Of a stretch of DNA of 64,000 bases, positions 16,267 through 25,901 are shown piece by piece. Numbering within the stretch: position 1 is the first letter of the stretch; each line of letters begins with the position of its first letter. Under the pieces are notes generated by a model. The model was given only the letters and a program-made list of their open reading frames with translations. It did not search any database and was not told the origin of the DNA. A program made the position numbers and the translations under genes. Source of the DNA: an uncultured Armatimonadota bacterium (GTDB lineage: Bacteria > Armatimonadota > Fimbriimonadia > Fimbriimonadales > Fimbriimonadaceae); NCBI GenBank assembly GCA_903904815.1, contig CAIVDU010000102.1, positions 1 to 64,000 of the forward strand, in the 5' to 3' direction.

Positions 16267-17574
16267 TCACTTCCCACGCAGGATTCGAATCGACTTCACC
16301 CGGACAACGTCCCCAGGATGTCCGTCCGGTTCCGGGTCGAATCGAATCTGAGTGATCGCCCCGCGATACTCGGGCGACTTCGACAAGTCCACTCGATAGC
16401 GGTGATAGCGTCCATCCGGGGTGACTTCGAAGGTCAAGCTGCGGGCTTGGTCAAAGCCTGGCGCGTCGCGTCGTGACCAAAACACCTGGGCCGTAGTCTG
16501 GTGCGTCTTAAAGGCGGCGAGAACCTCAAGAATCGGTCCGTCTTGTGCTGACCAAAAGGAATTTGACCCGATCAACTGAGGGTCCGGGCGTTGCAACTTG
16601 ACTTGAAGTTCGCCCCGAATTGGCCAGCCCGTATCCTCCGCGTTGGTGTAAGTCCAGTGCTGGCGGTCTGACGAGAACTTGTAGCTTGGAAGCTCCCCCA
16701 CGTTTGTGTGTTCAATCACATATCGGCGAATGGAGGGTAAGTTTCCCAGGATCAGCACGTAGTGATTGTCATATCGGATGTTGGAATCGAGAATCTCGTT
16801 GAGGTTCGGCGCAATGTAACCGGTGGGTCCGTCGGAGGAACCGCCGAAGCCAGGCTTCCCCACAAACCCGCCTGAGATCGACTTGGTCTCAGGGGCCCAA
16901 ACACCGATTCCCCACCCCTGATCATCCAGCATGGCCGCCCAGCTCTCGGTAGCCTGAAACGAGGTCCAAGGCCCATCCTTCCCCCAGGGATGCTGGGGAA
17001 TCTCCGTCACTTTGTCGTTCGTATAGGGACGATCGCCCACGTAGGTCATCAAGTGATACCAAGGAGCATTCGTATACACCGCTGGCAGCTCTTGGGTGCG
17101 CGCCGAGTATTGAGTGAGGTCGATTCGGCGGTTCGTGATCCGGTTCATGACTTCGACCGTGCTGCCCCGAAGCACGATCCAGGACTCAAATGTGCATTCT
17201 CCCGGCTCATTGTTAAGCGGCCATTGCATGGGAATGCACTTGAGATAGATCGTTCGCCCGTCGTTCTTGAACGCAAGGGTCTTGGAGGCGTGGCCGTAGC
17301 AGTCTCCCGACTGGATGGGATTCCAACCGAGCCCCGCCCAACTCTCCTGCGGCTTCTTCCCGCGAGGCTCGAACGGAACCGGTCCCGAGTAGTAGGACAT
17401 CTGAATCTGCCGTCCCAAGTCGAAGTCGTTCACCATGTTCGGTCCGCCCGACTTGGACAAGTAGGTGATCGCGCCGCCCTTGGACAGATCAACCCCGATG
17501 CGCACGAGCCCGTTATCCAGATAGCTCATGTTCTCCAGGCGGAGCCCCAATATCCACAAGGCGGACACAATCAT
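16267..17574 (-). CDS. Protein of unknown function with glycan-enzyme-like features
   Basis: A 435-residue protein. The opening LDNGLVRIGVDLSKGGAITYLS resembles the galactose-mutarotase-like start seen in many carbohydrate-active enzymes, where the sugar-binding sheet begins with a 'nGxlrvgvd...GG' pattern. The last ~110 residues look like a beta-sandwich module. Several Trp-rich stretches (APWYHLM, WAAMLDDQGWGIGVW) also suit sugar binding. No catalytic motif can be assigned. The start may be ATG 17574 or a later Met in LENMSYLDN. Confidence 0.7.
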   Translation of the reverse strand: MIVSALWILGLRLENMSYLDNGLVRIGVDLSKGGAITYLSKSGGPNMVNDFDLGRQIQMSYYSGPVPFEPRGKKPQESWAGLGWNPIQSGDCYGHASKTLAFKNDGRTIYLKCIPMQWPLNNEPGECTFESWIVLRGSTVEVMNRITNRRIDLTQYSARTQELPAVYTNAPWYHLMTYVGDRPYTNDKVTEIPQHPWGKDGPWTSFQATESWAAMLDDQGWGIGVWAPETKSISGGFVGKPGFGGSSDGPTGYIAPNLNEILDSNIRYDNHYVLILGNLPSIRRYVIEHTNVGELPSYKFSSDRQHWTYTNAEDTGWPIRGELQVKLQRPDPQLIGSNSFWSAQDGPILEVLAAFKTHQTTAQVFWSRRDAPGFDQARSLTFEVTPDGRYHRYRVDLSKSPEYRGAITQIRFDPEPDGHPGDVVRVKSIRILRGK

Positions 17575-17752
17575 CGAGACACCGCCGAACCGCCCAGACA
17601 GTTCGCTTTTAGCCCGTTGGGGCCGCGCAGAAACGACCTTAAACGCATGAGTTCATCGAGACGTAGACTTGCCATCGCTTGACGCGAGCATACAATCAAA
17701 TCGCTTCTTGCAAGGAGAGTGTCGAAGGAGTCGCGTTCACCCATCAACACGC

Positions 17753-17758
17753 TATGAT
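17753..17758 (+). promoter_or_regulatory. -10 box (TATGAT) before the acylase
   Basis: TATGAT ends 6 nt before ATG 17765. This excludes the upstream in-frame start at 17669 and suggests a leaderless mRNA. Confidence 0.5.
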
Positions 17759-17764
17759 CAATCA

Positions 17765-19759
17765 ATGGTCAGCCTGCTCCTCGCAACGATGCATCTCCCG
17801 GGACACATCGAGGTAACGCACGACAGGTACGGCGTGCCTAGCATCTTTGCCGAGAACGATGCCGATGCGGCTTACGCGCTGGGTTACGAGCAGGGGCTGA
17901 ACATGGGCGAGCAGATGGCGACGAGCTATAAGCTAGCTCGGGGTCGATACGCGGAGGTCGTTGGAAAGAATCAGCTCTTGACCGATGGTTTCATCCGGTC
18001 GCTCGGCATCGAGGAAGCTGCGGAAAAGGCCGCCCAGAATCCCTCGGGTGACCAAGGCCTTATCGACTCGTTCGTCGCCGGAGCGAACCGGGCCATCGCG
18101 GAAAGACGCACCAAAGGAAACGTCCCCTCCTGGATTCCTGAGTTCACGAGAACCGATGTCTATGCGTTGGTTCAGTTCGTAAACGCGGGATTTCCGCTGA
18201 TGGAATTCCAGTCTTCGCTCTCCCGAAGCGCCGGCTCCAACCAGTTTGCGGTGGGTCCTAAGCGCACCACGACCGGCCACCCGATTCTCTCTTTGGACCC
18301 CCACCTAAGCATCAACGGCGCCGACCTCATTATCTGGTTCGAATTCGCCCAATACACGCCGCAGGGCTCCTTTAGGGGAGTCGGGATTCCCGGCCTCCCG
18401 ACCGGAATGATGGGGCACACGGACCGAATAGCGTGGAGCCAGACGAACAACGACCCGATTCTGACGACGCGATTCAAGGTGTTTACCGATCCCTCCGACA
18501 CAAGTCGCTACAGTTATCACGGCGAGTGGCGCAAGTTCGGTAGCCGCACGATGAAGCTCAATTTCTTGGAGGACGGACAGCTCAAAACTCGCGTCCAGAC
18601 TGTGAAGACCACCGAATGGGGACCGATGATTCCGCTGAGAAGCGAGGCACTGGCTTGCCCGGTGGTCGGCAGAACCGACAGTTTCAACACAGACGCTTTG
18701 CTGACGAAGGCGAGAAACGTAGCCGAAGTCCGGGCCGTCTTGGCGAAACGAACCTATTCGATGTGGAACTTCGTGTTTGCCGATGTTGATGGCAACATCG
18801 GCTATCAATATAACGCGATGTTGCCGCGTCGGAATCCAGCTTTCCCTTGGCGCGGTGTGGTTCCTGGCAACGACCCCAATACGAAGCTGGGCGATCTGAT
18901 CCCAAACGACGATTTACCCCACGTGACGAACCCCCAGTCAGGATTCCTGGCAAACTGCAATTCGGCCCCTTGGTTAACCGCCCCCTCTGGAGAGATCTCC
19001 GATAAGTGGCCGAACTTCATCACGACCTATGGTCACACGACCCGATACGACCGTCTGTCTGCCTTGCTGCAGGCCGACTCGAGGGTGTCGGTGGAGAAGG
19101 CGAAGGGATACGCTACAGACACCCTGGTGCCGTACGGCAAGCAGACCGCGTTAGCGCTGATTCAAGCTGGCGCGGACCCCGAGGCGAGGAAGATGCTGAA
19201 GCGATGGGATGGACGCGCCGAAATCGGATCGGTGGGATGCGCGCTTTACGCGTATTGGCTTCGCGAGGACGCTCCGAATTACGACTTAACCATCGCGGCT
19301 GGAGAGGGCAAAATCTGGACGCCAGAAGAGGCGAAATCGGCGCTCGAATCGCTGACGAAAGCGGAAGCGAAGCTCATCCAAGAGCACGGGAAACTCGACG
19401 TGAAGTGGGGAGAAATCCTGTTCATGGAACGAGGAAAGAAGCAAGTTCCGGCTGGAGGATATGGCTACCTTCGGGGAAGTCTTGCGGCGGTCCGTCCGAG
19501 TTCCCCTTCTAGCACCGCTGACCTCATCAAGGGAAGAATGCGCGCCACCCGAGGCTCGAGCGTTCGAATGATCGTCTCGTTGGTCCCCGGCAAAGTCAGG
19601 TCATGGAGCGTGCTTCCCTACGGCAACTCGTGGGTCGCCGGAAGCCCCCACTACGACGATCAAATGGAGTTGTACGCGGCTGGAAAGTACAAGGACAGCA
19701 ACTTCGGCCCCGCCGCCGCCCGCCGGGCGGCAATTGACGACGTCTTCATTCAGCGATAG
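17765..19759 (+). CDS. Penicillin acylase family Ntn-hydrolase
   Basis: A 664-residue single-chain precursor of the penicillin amidase (S45) family, which cuts amide bonds of beta-lactams, acyl-homoserine lactones or related N-acyl compounds after self-cleavage. The N-terminal part has the family block VTHDRYGVPSIFAENDADAAYALGYEQG. The autocatalytic junction is AGSNQFAVGP, with the new N-terminal Ser at residue 158. GHPILSLDPHL and AWSQTNNDP follow as usual. There is only a short hydrophobic N-terminus (MVSLLLATMHLPG), so export is uncertain. It abuts the convergent beta-helix gene with no spacer. Confidence 0.9.
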   Translation: MVSLLLATMHLPGHIEVTHDRYGVPSIFAENDADAAYALGYEQGLNMGEQMATSYKLARGRYAEVVGKNQLLTDGFIRSLGIEEAAEKAAQNPSGDQGLIDSFVAGANRAIAERRTKGNVPSWIPEFTRTDVYALVQFVNAGFPLMEFQSSLSRSAGSNQFAVGPKRTTTGHPILSLDPHLSINGADLIIWFEFAQYTPQGSFRGVGIPGLPTGMMGHTDRIAWSQTNNDPILTTRFKVFTDPSDTSRYSYHGEWRKFGSRTMKLNFLEDGQLKTRVQTVKTTEWGPMIPLRSEALACPVVGRTDSFNTDALLTKARNVAEVRAVLAKRTYSMWNFVFADVDGNIGYQYNAMLPRRNPAFPWRGVVPGNDPNTKLGDLIPNDDLPHVTNPQSGFLANCNSAPWLTAPSGEISDKWPNFITTYGHTTRYDRLSALLQADSRVSVEKAKGYATDTLVPYGKQTALALIQAGADPEARKMLKRWDGRAEIGSVGCALYAYWLREDAPNYDLTIAAGEGKIWTPEEAKSALESLTKAEAKLIQEHGKLDVKWGEILFMERGKKQVPAGGYGYLRGSLAAVRPSSPSSTADLIKGRMRATRGSSVRMIVSLVPGKVRSWSVLPYGNSWVAGSPHYDDQMELYAAGKYKDSNFGPAAARRAAIDDVFIQR

Positions 19760-22057
19760 TCATCGCGCCCGTAGATCGAAGGGGCGCTGTTGACGCCACA
19801 GCGTGAGGCTGCGTCTCACTTTCGAAAACCCACGAAGCGTCTTTGCCGATCTAACTGGCATTCCATCGACGGCGCGGATGACGTCGAGCGGGATCAACCC
19901 AAGTTGCTCTGCTTCCGAGCCGGGCTCAACGGCTGACACCAGCACCCCCAACCTTTCCCCAAGGCCCACGGCCGAAATTTCGCCCGGGTCCACGAGGTTC
20001 TTGACCTTCGCTCCGAGCCAAAAGGATTCATCCGCGTCAACAGCCGTAGGGATTTCGTTGCCGATTCTCGGTGTACGCGCGATGGCTCTGAGATCAGTTG
20101 GACGAACTCCAAACGAGTCCATTTCAAAGTTCTTGAATCCCACCGAGAACGCAGGAGAGCCCGGTCGAACCCGAAAGTCTCCTTTTGCGGGATTCACAAA
20201 CTCCGCATCTCCCACGAGCGAATGGGCATCACCGCCGCTCTGGTCCGCCAAGACGTGCGCAGGAGTTGCCCCCGCTTGGCCGCTGGGCATTTGCAGGAAG
20301 TTCTGATCGACCAATTTTCCCCAAGGCTTTCGATCTCCTATGGGGCGATAGGGTGTGAACACGATGTTGTGACGGAAGACATCACCGCTATTCAAGAACC
20401 ATACGTGGGGGTGGAACGAGTTATCCACCAAAATGTTGTTCTCCACCCGGCGGTCAAAGCCTTCTCGATTCTTGAGCCCACCGCTTAGGCAAAGGTTGTT
20501 CTGAATCACGTATCTCGACGAACCGTCATCCAGGTCGATATCCCACCCGTGATCGCAACGCCAGCGGTTATTACGAAGGACGATCGGCTCGACGACGTCT
20601 AGGTTGGCCAACTCCGGGTGCTCGCCTTTGTTCATATCGACGTCAGTCAGCGACCAGTAGCGGTCCCGGCCCCACGAATTGAATGAGCCGTGATCTCCGG
20701 TCTCCAGCACTGTGTCGAAGACGTCGCATCCCTCAATGACGTGGCCACCCCAGCAGCCATCTCCGATGTTGATCCCGGCTCGCGGGACATGATAAATGGA
20801 GCAATGCCGCACCGTGATACGGCGGGACATCGAGATCTCCACCGGCGCGGTCTGTTTTTCTACAACGCCGGTGCGGGTGATGAGGCAGTCCTCGACCAGA
20901 CAGTCCACGGGGTAATCGTCCGTCTTCGGGCCGACCGCCTTGTCCATTTGGGCTAGCGACTGGCGTTGGTTGTATTCGAAGAGCGGGCTGCGGACCGCTT
21001 TCGGACTTCCCACGAAGGCAACGCCGTTTGCCCCAACGTCCTGAATCACACACCGACGAATCGCGAGATTCCGGTTCTTGCCGTCCACGAAGATCGCGTT
21101 GCCCCCAAGTTCTTCGAGGCGCGAGTCGGTGATCTCGCACCCTTCGGCGTGGTCGAAAAGGATCGCTCCACCTCGATAGATCGTCCAGTCGCTGCGAAGC
21201 AGCGGCTCTCGGTTGTCCATGAAAGTCCGAGTCGTGTGTTGGAAACGAAACCCTTGTAGCTTCAGACCCTTCGAACCGCGAAAATCAATGAGCGAGCGTA
21301 ACGTCGGCGCTTCCACAACGCAGTTTTTGAGATCGGTTCCGGGGCGCGGATAGAGGTAGAGCGTGTGGGATTTTCGATCGAGGAACCACTCGCCGGGCGC
21401 GTCTAGCTCTTCAAAGATTCCTTCGACGAATCGGTATTCGTCGTGCATTCCCGATTGCCGATTGTTCTGCCAACCGCCCTCCATTCTAAGTGCGCCAGCG
21501 GAGTCCTTGCCTAGGATTCGGTAGTGGAAATCGCCCCACATGAGCGCATGCATCGCGTGCAAATATCCGCCGGAGGGATCTTTCCATTTGGCAATCCGTT
21601 CCGGCGAGATCGCGTCTTTGGCGTATCCCTGCAGGATGCGAATCGCCGGGTTTGCGTTGGGATACCTCGCGAGGGTCTGCTTCTCCCCGTTGACGAACAG
21701 CTGGTCCGCTTCGAAACCCTTAGGTGTGACGCACTTGAGGATCTTGCCCTTGTACGGCGTCCATTGAGGCCTGAATTCTGAACTGCCGCTCAGGATCACC
21801 TCGGTGCCCGCCTGACTCCGGTAGGTGACATTCCCGGAGTCTTTCTCGGAAAAAACGACGGGGTGTTTCAGCCGATACATACCGGCCTCGAATTCGACGA
21901 TGACCGGACGCCCCTGATATTTTCGCGCGGCAAGTCGTGCTCCGTCGAATGTTTTGAGCGGCCTGCTCGCCTGTCCGGAGTTGAGATCATTCCCGCGGTC
22001 ACTCACGTGCAAGTGAACCGCGTGAGTCATTGCCAACAGGGAACAGGCCAACATCAT
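19760..22057 (-). CDS. Right-handed beta-helix protein with C-terminal PDZ domain, exported
   Basis: A 765-residue protein. After a short signal segment (MMLACSLLAMTHA) it starts HLHVSDRGNDLNSGQ, the usual opening of DUF1565/pectate-lyase-like beta-helix proteins. Beta-helix rungs are visible across about 240-560 (CEITDSRLEELGGNAIFVDG, CLVEDCLITRTGV, IEGCDVFDTVLETGDHGS). The last ~80 residues form a PDZ-like module (LGVLVSAVEPGSEAEQLGLIPLDVIRAVDG). It probably binds or cuts a polysaccharide outside the cell; lyase versus hydrolase cannot be told. On the minus strand TATACT lies 9 nt before the first ATG. Confidence 0.85.
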   Translation of the reverse strand: MMLACSLLAMTHAVHLHVSDRGNDLNSGQASRPLKTFDGARLAARKYQGRPVIVEFEAGMYRLKHPVVFSEKDSGNVTYRSQAGTEVILSGSSEFRPQWTPYKGKILKCVTPKGFEADQLFVNGEKQTLARYPNANPAIRILQGYAKDAISPERIAKWKDPSGGYLHAMHALMWGDFHYRILGKDSAGALRMEGGWQNNRQSGMHDEYRFVEGIFEELDAPGEWFLDRKSHTLYLYPRPGTDLKNCVVEAPTLRSLIDFRGSKGLKLQGFRFQHTTRTFMDNREPLLRSDWTIYRGGAILFDHAEGCEITDSRLEELGGNAIFVDGKNRNLAIRRCVIQDVGANGVAFVGSPKAVRSPLFEYNQRQSLAQMDKAVGPKTDDYPVDCLVEDCLITRTGVVEKQTAPVEISMSRRITVRHCSIYHVPRAGINIGDGCWGGHVIEGCDVFDTVLETGDHGSFNSWGRDRYWSLTDVDMNKGEHPELANLDVVEPIVLRNNRWRCDHGWDIDLDDGSSRYVIQNNLCLSGGLKNREGFDRRVENNILVDNSFHPHVWFLNSGDVFRHNIVFTPYRPIGDRKPWGKLVDQNFLQMPSGQAGATPAHVLADQSGGDAHSLVGDAEFVNPAKGDFRVRPGSPAFSVGFKNFEMDSFGVRPTDLRAIARTPRIGNEIPTAVDADESFWLGAKVKNLVDPGEISAVGLGERLGVLVSAVEPGSEAEQLGLIPLDVIRAVDGMPVRSAKTLRGFSKVRRSLTLWRQQRPFDLRAR

Positions 22058-22181
22058 CGCTCAGCCAGTATACAAACCCGACTCCTGAACTTCTGCGTTC
22101 TTGAGTCTGGCCAGTGCACAATTTGGAGTCGCCAATCCATTCAAGCGCAGCGCCCTTGGAGAGCTTTTTTGCGAGGGTTGA

Positions 22182-22279
22182 CAAACCAGGTGGAGTGCAC
22201 GGGCTTGACCGCGCTTTGATTAGCACGGCTTGACGTGCTGATCAAGGCTGCGTCGAGCCGCAGCACTCCAAATGGTTTG
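22182..22279. repeat. Palindromic intergenic element (GGAGTGC...GCACTCC), long form
   Basis: A 98-bp element with terminal inverted repeats CAAACCAGGTGGAGTGC (22182-22198) and its near-complement (22263-22279), differing at two positions. Inside are two further hairpins, CTTTGATTAGCACG with CGTGCTGATCAAGG, and GCTGCG-tcgagc-CGCAGC. The overall shape is a three-way branched fold. A short element with the same GGAGTGC/GCACTCC ends lies at 48210-48237. The rest of 22058-22345 holds no gene I can support. Confidence 0.65.
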
Positions 22280-22345
22280 CGCCATTAGCAATTTCACTGC
22301 ATATCCCAACGCAACGCCTTCGGTTCGCCCGATCAACTCGCTGGC

Positions 22346-22840
22346 TCAGACTCGTTGAGCCTGAATCATCCAGTGCTGCTTCTCAAGGTCCGCGACGATC
22401 TGGTGCAGGATGTCAGCCGTGACCGTGTCCACTGTCTCGACCGACTCCATGCGCGATCGAATCAGGCCGATCAGTTCTCTTGTTCGCTCGGATGCATAGA
22501 GCAGAACCTGGTCGTCTCGAATGAACCCGGTTGGGACGTCCAGGAGCTCGGTGCTTTGGGCAACCGACTTCAGGGTGCCATTGGGGCTGTGGCCAGTTGC
22601 GCTTAGGCGCTCGGCGACCGTGTCGATCGCTTCCTGGATCTCGGCGTAAATCTCGTCAAGGTGCAGATGGATGGGGCGAAAGTGAGCGCCGACGATGTTC
22701 CAATGGAGTTGCTTGACGCTGAGCCCGTAAGCGATCAAGTCAGTGAGAATCGGCTGCAAAACCTTGTGATTGGCTTCTCGTTGTGGGCCGCTGATGGCCG
22801 AAACTGAAACTTCGATTTTCTCGTGAACTGCCGTAGACAT
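22346..22840 (-). CDS. dps: Dps family ferritin-like DNA-protection protein
   Basis: A 164-residue Dps/MrgA protein that forms a dodecamer, oxidises iron with peroxide and stores it. The inter-subunit ferroxidase motif is clear: KQLHWNIVGAHFRPIHLHLDEIYAE holds the His, the second His cluster and the Asp/Glu ligands. A good Shine-Dalgarno (GAGGAG) lies 8 bases before ATG 22840. It sits downstream of sufB on the same strand, but a hairpin separates them, so it may have its own promoter. Confidence 0.93.
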   Translation of the reverse strand: MSTAVHEKIEVSVSAISGPQREANHKVLQPILTDLIAYGLSVKQLHWNIVGAHFRPIHLHLDEIYAEIQEAIDTVAERLSATGHSPNGTLKSVAQSTELLDVPTGFIRDDQVLLYASERTRELIGLIRSRMESVETVDTVTADILHQIVADLEKQHWMIQAQRV

Positions 22841-22942
22841 GTTGAAATCTCCTCTTTAACCGTTCGCCCGAAAAGGCGGGGCTGCAGGTATTCCTACGAG
22901 GGAGTTGGTCGAGGCGTTCGGGAAAGTGAACGGATATGGAAA

Positions 22943-22969
22943 GAGGGCTTTCGAGTCAAGAAAGCCCTC
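22943..22969 (-). terminator. Terminator hairpin after sufB
   Basis: A 10-bp perfect inverted repeat GAGGGCTTTC (22943-22952) and GAAAGCCCTC (22960-22969), 7-nt loop, directly after the sufB stop on the minus strand and followed by TTTCC. Confidence 0.65.
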
Positions 22970-22977
22970 CATTAGGT

Positions 22978-24504
22978 TTAGCCGACGGAGCCTTCGAGAC
23001 TCACGCCAAGAAGCTTTTGTGCCTCGACGGCGAACTCCATTGGCAGTTCGCGGAACACTTCCTTGCAGAAGCCGCTCACGATCATGTTCACCGCGTCCTC
23101 CGTTGGGATTCCCCGCTGGTTGCAGTAGAAGATCTGGTCGGTACCGATCTTGCTGGTGCTGGCTTCGTGCTCCACTGTCGCCGTCGGGTTCTTGACCTCG
23201 ATGTACGGGAAGGTGTGAGCGCCGCAGCGGTCGCCCATCAGCATGGAGTCGCACTGGGAGTAGTTTCTCGCTCCGTCGGCGCCCGCGTTGATCTTGACCA
23301 GGCCTCGGTAGGTGTTCTGTCCGTTTCCAGCCGAGATGCCCTTCGAGACGATCGTCGATTTCGTGCGCTTGCCGATGTGGATCATCTTCGTGCCGGTGTC
23401 GGCCTGCTGCTTGTTCGCAGTCAAAGCGACGCTATAGAACTCTCCGACGCTGTCGTCCCCTTGCAGGATGACCGACGGGTATTTCCAAGTGATGGCCGAG
23501 CCGGTCTCGACCTGGGTCCAGGTGATCTTGCTCTTCCGTCCGATGCAGCGCCCACGCTTTGTGACGAAGTTGTAGATTCCACCCTTGCCGGTCTTGGGAT
23601 CGCCGGGGTACCAGTTTTGGACGGTGCTGTACTTGATCGTCGAGCTTTCGCCCGCCGCGATCAACTCGACGACCGCCGCGTGAAGCTGATTCTCATCGCG
23701 CATAGGCGCCGTGCAGCCTTCGAGATAGCTGACGTAAGCGCCCTCGTCGGCAATGATCAGGGTCCGCTCGAACTGGCCGGTGTTCTCGGCGTTGATTCGG
23801 AAGTAGGTGCTCAGTTCCATCGGGCAGCGAACGCCTTTCGGGATGTAAACGAACGACCCGTCCGAAAAAACGGCCGAGTTCAACGTCGCGTAATAGTTGT
23901 CGCTATAGGGAACGACCGAGCCGAGATACTGCTTGACTAGTTCCGAATGCTCTTGCACCGCTTCCTGAATGGAACAGAAAATGATTCCACGCTTCGCGAG
24001 TTCCGCCTTGAACGTGGTCACGACCGATACCGAGTCAAAAACGGCATCGACGGCCACGCCTGATAGCTCCTTCAGGGGCGCGTTGGCGTCGGCGGCGCTC
24101 GCGGCGGCGCCCTTGACGTTCAGGAGGACCTTCTGCTCTTCGACCGGAATTCCCAGCTTTTGGAATGTGCGGAGCAGCTCAGGATCAGCGTCTTCCAGCG
24201 AATTCAGGACCGGCTTCTTCTTGGGGGCCGAGTAGTAACTGATTGACTGGGGGTCTACCGGGGTGTAACTGACGTTGGGCCAAGTCGGCTCCTTCATCGT
24301 CTGAAGGTGTCGGTAAGCTTTCAGTCGCCAGTCAAGGAGCCATTCGGGCTCGTTCTTCTTAGCCGAGATACGTCGGACGACGTCTTCGCTCAGGCCGGGC
24401 TCGAATGTGTCGGACTCAATGTCCGTAGTCCAGCCATGTTCGTATTCGCGATTGGCAAACTGCTCAAGCAGCGCCGTAGATTGATCCAAAGTTTGTTCTG
24501 ACAT
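22978..24504 (-). CDS. sufB: Fe-S cluster assembly scaffold SufB
   Basis: A 508-residue SufB, the scaffold subunit that works with SufC and SufD to build Fe-S clusters in the cytoplasm. It carries the beta-helix core ([23 protein letters not shown]), the loop YLEGCTAP, and a conserved C-terminal Cys-containing block. [27 protein letters not shown] and [19 protein letters not shown] are near-invariant in SufB. About 14 residues rich in Ala ([11 protein letters not shown]) are inserted before [12 protein letters not shown]. It stands apart from the sufC-sufD operon 13 kb away, on the opposite strand. Confidence 0.97.
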   Translation of the reverse strand: MSEQTLDQSTALLEQFANREYEHGWTTDIESDTFEPGLSEDVVRRISAKKNEPEWLLDWRLKAYRHLQTMKEPTWPNVSYTPVDPQSISYYSAPKKKPVLNSLEDADPELLRTFQKLGIPVEEQKVLLNVKGAAASAADANAPLKELSGVAVDAVFDSVSVVTTFKAELAKRGIIFCSIQEAVQEHSELVKQYLGSVVPYSDNYYATLNSAVFSDGSFVYIPKGVRCPMELSTYFRINAENTGQFERTLIIADEGAYVSYLEGCTAPMRDENQLHAAVVELIAAGESSTIKYSTVQNWYPGDPKTGKGGIYNFVTKRGRCIGRKSKITWTQVETGSAITWKYPSVILQGDDSVGEFYSVALTANKQQADTGTKMIHIGKRTKSTIVSKGISAGNGQNTYRGLVKINAGADGARNYSQCDSMLMGDRCGAHTFPYIEVKNPTATVEHEASTSKIGTDQIFYCNQRGIPTEDAVNMIVSGFCKEVFRELPMEFAVEAQKLLGVSLEGSVG

Positions 24505-24659
24505 ATCGGTTTTCGACGATCACCCTCCCGGCAGCACCGGCTACGCGATCCTCGCTATTCCTACGTCTATTTTGGCATGCCCCGTCTACTGGCCAATTCT
24601 TTGAGCATGGAACTTGTGTGCGAACCTACGCGGGGCAGTCGTACAATGCCAGCAACTCA

Positions 24660-25901
24660 ATGTTCGCGATGCTGCTTCTAGGCTTAGGACAATCGGCGAC
24701 ACCGGGATACAACCCGATCGACCTGGTGGAGCTCTATCGCACCTACCATTTGCCAGAGCCGCCGCTGCAGGCTATGCCTGTCGTTTGCACCAGCCGGTTC
24801 TCTTCTCCAATCCTGGGGTTTCAGGTTCAGGGGAAAGGAATCCACCCGGTGTTTTGGCCCTGGCAACCACTCACTGGATTCCAGAATTATGATGTCGAGA
24901 GGATCGAACCGGCGATCCCAGGGGGAGTTCGTGGCGTCGAGGCCGATTGGACGCTCTGGCCAACTGTGGCTCTGCTTGAGTCGCGGGGTAATGGCCCTTT
25001 GGCGGGTGCACTGACCCGCGCGGCCCTGTCTCCCACCAATCCCTGGAGTTCCGATTATCGGAATCCTCGCGAGTCGATGCGAAAAGCCGCATGGGGGTAT
25101 TGGCGACGCGTGGCCATAGAGGAATCCCGCTCCAGGCAACCGATCCGAAATTGGTTGTCGACACTTCCAAGACTCGACGGTCGCCCGCTCGATCACGACG
25201 AACGCAGCTTTCTCGATGATCTAGACGCTTCCGCACGCTCTCACGATCCGACGTCCGAAAGTTCTCGCTACGATCGGCTCATCGACGAACTCATCACGGC
25301 GAGGGGAGAGGCACTTTCAGATCAAAAGTACGGACCGTGGTCAAAGGAGTTGAAAGCCCGTTTAGCGACTCCCGTGGTTCAACTTTGGGAGGCTGGATTC
25401 GATGCGGTCCCAGCCCTATTTCGCCATCTTGACGACCGTCGAATCACACAACTCGGCACAACCTCTCACCTCGATCACCCCTTCTATCATCGAATCTGTG
25501 ACATTGCGGCGGACATCATCGAGATGAATCTCGATCTTGGAAACGGATACTACGCGTGCGACTATCGAGACGAGCCACGAACCTCCGGCCGGACAAGTCC
25601 TGATGATCGAATCTTCAAGACGAAGTCCCTATGGTCCAAGTGGTTGGCGAAAAAGAATACAGGTGAGCGGCGATTTCTGCTCGACCAAATGAAGGAGCTG
25701 GACCATGACGAGAAAGGCGCTCTCAACCACATCTCGACCCAAGGTGCAAGGGCATACCCCTTGCGAGTTCTTGCCCTGAAATACCGCCCGCAACTGGTGG
25801 AGTTTTATCGACACGTTCGGTATGAGGAAGAGGGCGAACAGATCTTGGAGGCACTGAAAATGCATCCTCCACGGCACATGTCGGATCCAAGCCAGGACTA
25901 A
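24660..25901 (+). CDS. Exported protein of unknown function
   Basis: A 413-residue protein with an N-terminal hydrophobic stretch (MFAMLLLGLGQSA). Early on it has a Pro- and Trp-rich part (GIHPVFWPWQPLTGF), later a helical, charged region with blocks of HEAT-like spacing (VVQLWEAGFDAVPALFRHLDD). No enzyme motif is visible. A TACAAT box at 24642-24647 precedes ATG 24660 by 12 bases. The stop codon overlaps that of the convergent HAD gene in CTAA (25898-25901). Function unknown. Confidence 0.7.
   Translation: MFAMLLLGLGQSATPGYNPIDLVELYRTYHLPEPPLQAMPVVCTSRFSSPILGFQVQGKGIHPVFWPWQPLTGFQNYDVERIEPAIPGGVRGVEADWTLWPTVALLESRGNGPLAGALTRAALSPTNPWSSDYRNPRESMRKAAWGYWRRVAIEESRSRQPIRNWLSTLPRLDGRPLDHDERSFLDDLDASARSHDPTSESSRYDRLIDELITARGEALSDQKYGPWSKELKARLATPVVQLWEAGFDAVPALFRHLDDRRITQLGTTSHLDHPFYHRICDIAADIIEMNLDLGNGYYACDYRDEPRTSGRTSPDDRIFKTKSLWSKWLAKKNTGERRFLLDQMKELDHDEKGALNHISTQGARAYPLRVLALKYRPQLVEFYRHVRYEEEGEQILEALKMHPPRHMSDPSQD

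Noticed and set aside
22936-23940. 334-residue frame on the plus strand
   Set aside because: Mirror of sufB, which is unmistakable on the other strand.
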